Assembly: GCF_014736495.1 (NCBI RefSeq)
Contig: NZ_MDUX01000007.1
Span: 23,888-87,887, forward strand
Reading direction: 5' to 3'
Length of the DNA: 64,000 bases
Origin: Candidatus Dactylopiibacterium carminicum
Lineage (GTDB): Bacteria > Pseudomonadota > Gammaproteobacteria > Burkholderiales > Rhodocyclaceae
Shown: positions 59,215 through 64,000 of the stretch, one piece after another
How positions within the stretch are numbered: the stretch's first letter is position 1
How the letters are laid out: each line of letters begins with the position of its first letter
Notes under the pieces: model-generated
Told to the model about the DNA's origin: nothing
Database searches by the model: none
Seen by the model: the letters and a program-made list of their open reading frames with translations, nothing else
Position numbers and translations under genes: made by a program

Positions 59215-59892
59215 ATGCGCAAGACCGCTCTCTCTGCCGCACTGCTTTCCGTGTTTGTTGCTGCGCCGGCTTTTGCCGAAGAGGCAAGCCCCATTGCCGC
59301 GAACTTCACCATCACCAACAACTATTTCTTCCGCGGCATCACCCAGACGGAGGACAAACCAGCCATCCAGGGCGGTTTCGATTACGTCCACGACAGTGGT
59401 TTCTACGTGGGCACCTGGGGCTCCAACGTGAGCTGGCTGGATGACTCCGGCAAGAGCAGCGTGAAGCTGGATGTCTACGGCGGCTACCGCTTCGAGGCCG
59501 GTCCGCTGGCCTTCGACGTCGGCGCGTTGCAGTACACCTATCCGGGCAGCAAGGTTGACGGTGTGACCAAGGCCGATACCCTCGAACTCTACGCATCGAG
59601 CGGCTGGAAATGGTTCACCGCCAAGATCTCCTATTCGGCCACGGACCTCTTCGGCGTCGATGACTCCAAGGGCAGCCTGTATCCCGAGCTGGGCGCATCT
59701 GTCGAACTGGGCGCCGGCTTCACCGCAGTGGCGCACGTGGGACGTCAGATCATCAAGAACAACGATGGCGATTACAACGACTTCAAGCTCGGCGTGACCA
59801 AGGACTATGCCGGCCTGAACTTTGGCGCTTTCGTCATCGATACCGACATCACCAAGCCCCGCGCCTTGGTGACGGTGAGCAAGTCTTTCTGA
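59215..59892 (+). CDS. TorF-family putative porin
   Basis: A 225-residue outer-membrane beta-barrel of the TorF type. A signal peptide (MRKTALSAALLSVFVAAPAFAEE, cleavage after AFA) precedes FTITNNYFFRGITQTEDKPAIQGGFDY, the family start, and the protein ends in a typical barrel C-terminus (ALVTVSKSF with terminal Phe). In many betaproteobacteria this gene opens the glnK-amtB operon. It may admit a nitrogen compound when ammonium is scarce, which is inferred from its position and the sigma-54 control. Confidence 0.83.
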   Translation: MRKTALSAALLSVFVAAPAFAEEASPIAANFTITNNYFFRGITQTEDKPAIQGGFDYVHDSGFYVGTWGSNVSWLDDSGKSSVKLDVYGGYRFEAGPLAFDVGALQYTYPGSKVDGVTKADTLELYASSGWKWFTAKISYSATDLFGVDDSKGSLYPELGASVELGAGFTAVAHVGRQIIKNNDGDYNDFKLGVTKDYAGLNFGAFVIDTDITKPRALVTVSKSF

Positions 59893-59952
59893 AGCATTCC
59901 GTTTCCTAACCCGGCAAGGCCACCCAGGTGGCCTGTCTGCACCAAGGAGTGA

Positions 59953-60294
<342 letters not shown>

Positions 60295-60315
60295 TTCCGC
60301 ACAGGAGCACATGAC

Positions 60316-61713
60316 ATGAAAAAAACCCTAGCCCTTGCAGTGACGGCGCTGTCCGTCCTGTTCGCCGGTGCCGTCCTTGCCCAGGACGCCGCACCCGTTG
60401 AAGCTGTCTCCGAAGTCGTGACCACCGTCGTGGAAACCACGACTGCTGCTGTAGCGCCGGCCGCTGCCGCAGAGGAAGCTGCTCCGGCGATCGACTCCGG
60501 CGATGTGGCCTGGATGCTGACTTCCACGATGCTCGTGATCCTCATGACTATCCCGGGCCTGGCGCTGTTCTACGGTGGTCTGGCACGCAGCAAGAACATG
60601 CTGTCGGTGCTGATGCAGGTGTTCGTGATCTTCTCGGTCATCACCATCCTGTGGTGCATCTATGGCTATAGCCTGGCCTTCGCGGGCGAAGGCAAATTCG
60701 TCGGCGACCTATCGAAAATCTTCCTCGCAGGCATCACGCCGGATACCCCCTCGGCGATCCTCGCCACGATCCCCGAATATGTGTTCGTGGTCTTCCAGTC
60801 GACCTTCGCAGCCATCACCACAGCGCTGATCGTCGGCTCCTTCGCCGAGCGCATCAAGTTCTCCGCCGTGATCCTGTTCTCCGTGATCTGGTTCACCTTC
60901 TCCTATGTGCCGATGGCCCACATCGTCTGGGGTGGCGGCTTGCTGGGTGCTGATGGCCCGCTGGACTTCGCCGGCGGCACCGTGGTGCACATCAACGCCG
61001 GTATCGCTGGCCTGGTGGGTGCTTATGTGCTTGGCAAGCGTATTGGTTTCGGTCGTGAATCCTTCGCGCCGCACTCCCTGACGCTGACCATGGTTGGCGC
61101 CTCCCTGCTGTGGGTGGGCTGGTTCGGCTTCAATGCCGGCTCCGCCGGTGCCGCCAACGGTGTCGCAGGCCTGGCCTTCATCAACACCGTGGTTGCCACG
61201 GGTGCCGCTACGGTGGCCTGGATCGGTGGCGAAGCTCTGTTCAAGGGCAAGCCCTCGATGCTGGGTGCAGCTTCCGGTGCGGTTGCTGGTCTGGTTGCCA
61301 TTACGCCGGCAGCCGGCTTCGTCGGCCCGATGGGCGCCATCGTGCTGGGCCTGATCTCCGGTCTGGTCTGCCTGTGGGGTGTTTCCGGCCTGAAGCGCAT
61401 GCTGGGTGCTGACGATGCGTTCGACGTGTTCGGTGTGCACGGTGTCGGTGGCATCGTCGGTGCCATCCTGACCGGTGTGTTTGCCTCCCAGAGCCTGGGT
61501 GGTACGGGCGGCCTCACCCCCGACACCTTCTCGATCGGCAGCCAGGTGTGGATCCAAATCAAGAGCGTGCTCTTCACCATCGTGTGGTCGGGCGTGGTCT
61601 CCTTCATCGCCTACAAGCTGGTGGATATCTTCGTCGGCCTGCGTGTTCCCGAAGAAGAGGAGCGCGAAGGTCTGGACGTCACCAGCCACGGCGAACAGGC
61701 TTACCACTATTGA
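60316..61713 (+). CDS. amtB: Ammonium transporter AmtB
   Basis: A 465-residue ammonium channel. A signal peptide (about 1-24) and an Ala/Glu/Val linker precede eleven membrane segments starting MLTSTMLVILMTIPGLALFYGGLARSKN. The pore histidines lie in GGTVVHINAGIAGL and FGVHGVGGIVGAI, and the Phe gate region is present. GlnK would dock on its cytoplasmic face when nitrogen is ample. A terminator follows. Confidence 0.95.
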   Translation: MKKTLALAVTALSVLFAGAVLAQDAAPVEAVSEVVTTVVETTTAAVAPAAAAEEAAPAIDSGDVAWMLTSTMLVILMTIPGLALFYGGLARSKNMLSVLMQVFVIFSVITILWCIYGYSLAFAGEGKFVGDLSKIFLAGITPDTPSAILATIPEYVFVVFQSTFAAITTALIVGSFAERIKFSAVILFSVIWFTFSYVPMAHIVWGGGLLGADGPLDFAGGTVVHINAGIAGLVGAYVLGKRIGFGRESFAPHSLTLTMVGASLLWVGWFGFNAGSAGAANGVAGLAFINTVVATGAATVAWIGGEALFKGKPSMLGAASGAVAGLVAITPAAGFVGPMGAIVLGLISGLVCLWGVSGLKRMLGADDAFDVFGVHGVGGIVGAILTGVFASQSLGGTGGLTPDTFSIGSQVWIQIKSVLFTIVWSGVVSFIAYKLVDIFVGLRVPEEEEREGLDVTSHGEQAYHY

Positions 61714-61754
61714 TCCTGCGGACGGCATCTGTCGTCCTGTCGGCAACAACATTA

Positions 61755-61780
61755 ACGGGCACCTTCGGGTGCCCGTTTTT
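61755..61780 (+). terminator. Rho-independent terminator after amtB
   Basis: ACGGGCACC pairs with GGTGCCCGT across TTCG and ends in a T run. Confidence 0.93.
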
Positions 61781-61934
61781 CTTTCCTCACTCGAGGACTT
61801 CGTGCCCTGGAAAGACGCGCATTTTTTCTCGCGTTCCTGTCGCTGATCCAAGGCACAACGCCCGCTTTGTCGTAAGCTTCAGTCAAAGCACGCCCGGAAA
61901 GGCGTGCTACGGCAACACCCGAGGAAGACACTTC

Positions 61935-63635
61935 ATGGAAAAAATGCTCGACTACATCCGCCAGTACGCTGACACCATCCTCACCCGATATCGCGATCCT
62001 TACAACGGCACCCCGCTGTTCTTCGACGGCATAAATACCTTTACCGGCGAACCGGTGAAGTGGCGCAACATGGATGGCACGGATTGGGAGCCTTCCAACA
62101 TCGGCTCCCAGCAGAACCTGTTCCGTACCCTGGTCGGCCTGTCCGCACTGACAGGCGACTCAAAGTACAAGGATGCGGCCAAGGCGGCCATCCGCTGGCA
62201 TTTCGATCACGCAGATCCCTCCGGCCTGCTGACCTGGGGCGGTCACTGCTTCCTGGATCTCAAGACGCTCGACACCGTCGGCCCCGAGGGCAAGAGCAAG
62301 GTGCACGAGATCAAGCATCACTACCCGTTCTACGAATTGATGTTCGAGGTTGATCCGCAGGCCACGGCCAAGCTCATCAAGGCCGAATGGAACTGCCACA
62401 TCGACAACTGGGATACGCTGGAGCTCACGCGTCACGGCACTTACGGTCGTCCGCTGCAGGAAGAAGGCTTCTGGGAAAAACCGATGAACCAGGATCTGGA
62501 AATCCTGCGCGAAGCCAAAGGGCTTTCATTCGTGAACATCGGCAACGATCTGATCTATTCCGCCGGCCTGCTCGGCCAACGCGTACCGGGTGAGGAAAAG
62601 GCGCTCGACTGGGCCGAATTCCTTGCCTGGCAGTATGTACGCACACGCTACCCCGCCACCGGCCTTGGCTGTTACCAGTTCAATCGCCCGGTCAAACGCG
62701 AGGAAGCTCCCACCGACGAAAACCACCCGCAATTCACCTTCTCGTTCTACGGCGACCGCGCTCAGCGCCAGTTCGGCCCGGAATACGGCGATGTGGCCAA
62801 GGAAGCCTGGGTGCTGTTCAAGATGGACCCGGACGCACTCAATGGGCCGGAAGGCATCTATGGCGACTCCACGCTTGCCCAGCTGACCCTGGCCCGCCAA
62901 CTCGGCGCCAAGGGCGAAAAACTCAAGCAATGGGCGGTCGACGGCCTGGATGCCTGGCTCAAGTATGCCTACGTGCCGGAAACCAACGAGATCAAACCGA
63001 TGTTCGCCGATGGCCGCGACCTCACGGGCCAGGTGTTCCCGCGCCGTGGCTTCTACGGCCAGAAAGGCTGGGTCTTCGAGCGCAAACCGATCAACACCAT
63101 CGTGTTCCTATCCACCGTCACTGCCTGGGCAATCTCCGGCCGCGACAGCCTGTGGCAACACGTGGTGGCGATGGCGCGCAATTTCGGCCTCGGCGAATGG
63201 AACGCTGCCGATCCGAAATCCCCCAAGGGGCCGCTGGTGGCGACCAAGGCGGATGCGATCCTGCTGTTCGCCGTGCTCGAAGTGGCCCGCAGCACCGGCA
63301 CGTCCGCCTATCTGGAACTGGCGAAAAGCCTGGGGGAACGGATCATGGAGCAACACGCCCATCGTGGCATGTTCGTGCCCAGCGAAAAGCACATCCACTG
63401 CCGGTTCGACGATACCGATGCCCTCGCATTGCTGACCCTGATCGCCACCGAGCGCGGCTGCCCGGAAATCATCCCGGGGTTCCGTTCACAGGGCGGCTAC
63501 ATTCACGGCGACATCCAGCTGGAGAATGGCAGCAAGAAGAACATCATGGATATCAAGGACATCTTGAATCGCCCCCGGTTCACTAGACACTTCGAAGCCT
63601 TAAGCTGGCAACCAAGTGGAGGTGTCTATGAGTAG
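61935..63635 (+). pseudogene. Pectate lyase-like protein, 3' end cut by IS3 element
   Basis: A large (alpha/alpha)-barrel pectate lyase, similar to PL2-type exo- or oligogalacturonate lyases. The protein from ATG 61935 shows YADTILTRYRDPYNGTPLFFDGI, IGSQQNLFRTLVGLSALTGD, LTWGGHCFLDLKTLD, HYPFYELMFEVDP, GLGCYQFNRP and FDDTDALALLTLIATERGC in good order. After about residue 543 (DIKDI) it runs into the IS end at 63566 and adds some 23 foreign residues to a stop at 63635. No signal peptide is seen, so it probably worked in the cytoplasm or periplasm by another route. Only the last few native residues are lost, so some activity may remain. Confidence 0.75.
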
Positions 63636-63906
63636 CAAGCGATACACGGAAGAGTTCAAGATTGAAGCGGTCAAGCAAGTGACCGATCGCGGACATAGCG
63701 TTGCGGACGTTGCCGGGCGACTGGATGTGAGCATCCACAGTCTGTACGCATGGATCAAGCGCTACAGCCTGACGCCGCAGGAGCGTCAAACGCAGGATAG
63801 CCAAGAGGACGAGTTACGTCGGCTACGAGCCGAGCTCAAGCGGGTAACCGAGGAGCGCGACATCCTAAAAAAGGCCACAGCGTACTTTGCCAAGCAGTCC
63901 GGGTAA
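63628..63906 (+). CDS. IS3-family transposase OrfA
   Basis: A 92-residue OrfA with the helix-turn-helix KRYTEEFKIEAVKQVTDRGHSVADVAGRLDVSIHSLYAWIKRY and a leucine-zipper stretch DELRRLRAELKRVTEERDILKKATAYFA. The AAAAAAG run lies in its last third and should give OrfAB by programmed -1 frameshifting. Confidence 0.92.
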   Translation: MSSKRYTEEFKIEAVKQVTDRGHSVADVAGRLDVSIHSLYAWIKRYSLTPQERQTQDSQEDELRRLRAELKRVTEERDILKKATAYFAKQSG

Positions 63907-64000
63907 GGTACGCCTTCATCGAAGCGCATCAGAACGTCTGGCCAATCCGACGCATGTGCAAGGTCATGCGGGTCCATCCGAGTGGGTACTACGCCTAGAT
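63867..64000 (+). pseudogene. IS3-family transposase OrfB start, with stop codon
   Basis: In the -1 frame from the slippery run, translation reads KKGHSVLCQAVRVRYAFIEAH, QNVWPIRRMCKVMRVHPSGYYA, then TAG (63996-63998) where IS3 OrfB proteins have Trp (GYYAW). The DDE catalytic core lies further on, outside the window. As read, the fusion transposase would end before its catalytic domain. Confidence 0.7.

Larger units (their letters stand above)
63566..64000 (+). mobile_element. IS3-family insertion sequence, left part
   Basis: The left end TGAATCGCCCCCGG starts inside the pectate lyase gene and resembles IS3-family (IS51-like) terminal repeats. orfA follows at 63628, with an AAAAAAG slippery heptamer (63867-63873) for the usual -1 frameshift into orfB. 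The right end lies beyond the window. The target duplication cannot be checked. Confidence 0.85.

Overview
The window looks like chromosome of a GC-rich, Gram-negative betaproteobacterium. The best guess is Rhodocyclales, inferred from gene content and order only: a TorF porin-glnK-amtB nitrogen operon, an S-adenosylhomocysteine riboswitch before metH, divergent rsmI/yraN, ubiK and comM, many lipoproteins, and pectin and hexuronate genes. Most of it is ordinary single-copy housekeeping DNA. The unusual signals are an interspersed hairpin-rich repeat family and a striking number of broken genes, concentrated in catabolic and accessory functions.

Layout. 0-17 kb: D-mannonate dehydratase, a glutamine amidotransferase, a YbaN-type membrane protein, divergent rsmI/yraN, kduD behind a structured leader, argC, a SIS protein (DiaA/GmhA) and a BON lipoprotein (DolP), cfa, a Met tRNA, miaB, a polar amino acid ABC transporter split by repeat copy A, PhoH, a MurU-like nucleotidyltransferase and a FabG-like reductase. 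16.7-18.3 kb: a lipoprotein, a tiny ORF and an orphan FlgH. 18.4-22.5 kb: a compact molybdenum cofactor operon (moaA-moaC-moaD-moaE, moeA, mog) whose MoaE is unusually short. 22.7-27.8 kb: an ethanolamine locus in which eutC and the AraC/EutR-like regulator look intact, but eutB has a frameshift and the permease an early stop. 27.9-33.4 kb: a chemoreceptor and frdABCD. 33.7-36.7 kb: an Alx/TerC protein behind a manganese (yybP-ykoY) riboswitch, then a YbaL-like antiporter. 37.2-44.8 kb: a frameshifted MFS pump, a fructosamine-kinase-like protein, a Nudix-ThiE fusion, an M15 peptidase, a DUF815 ATPase, mltA, a thioesterase and a BamE-like lipoprotein. 44.8-48.7 kb: an SAH riboswitch and metH. 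48.8-53 kb: an accessory stretch with an XRE regulator, repeat copy B cutting a HipA-like remnant, and a doubly damaged PL11 rhamnogalacturonan lyase. 53.2-58.9 kb: rhlE, repeat copy C, a frameshifted chemoreceptor, a cupin, comM and ubiK. 59-64 kb: an NtrC/sigma-54 controlled torF-glnK-amtB operon, and a pectate lyase whose 3' end is cut by an IS3-family element.

Themes. (1) Regulatory RNA: two recognisable riboswitches plus two unassigned structured leaders, before kduD and before frdA. (2) Decay: five genes carry frameshifts or nonsense codons, a sixth is cut by an IS whose own orfB has a stop, and a HipA-like gene is reduced to a fragment at a repeat. Pectin and ethanolamine use are hit most. 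Sequencing error could explain some single-base shifts, but not the nonsense substitutions, the in-frame deletion or the insertions. (3) A mosaic repeat family (copies near 11.9, 50.3 and 54.8 kb) built from a conserved frame plus optional hairpin cassettes is the least explained structure here.
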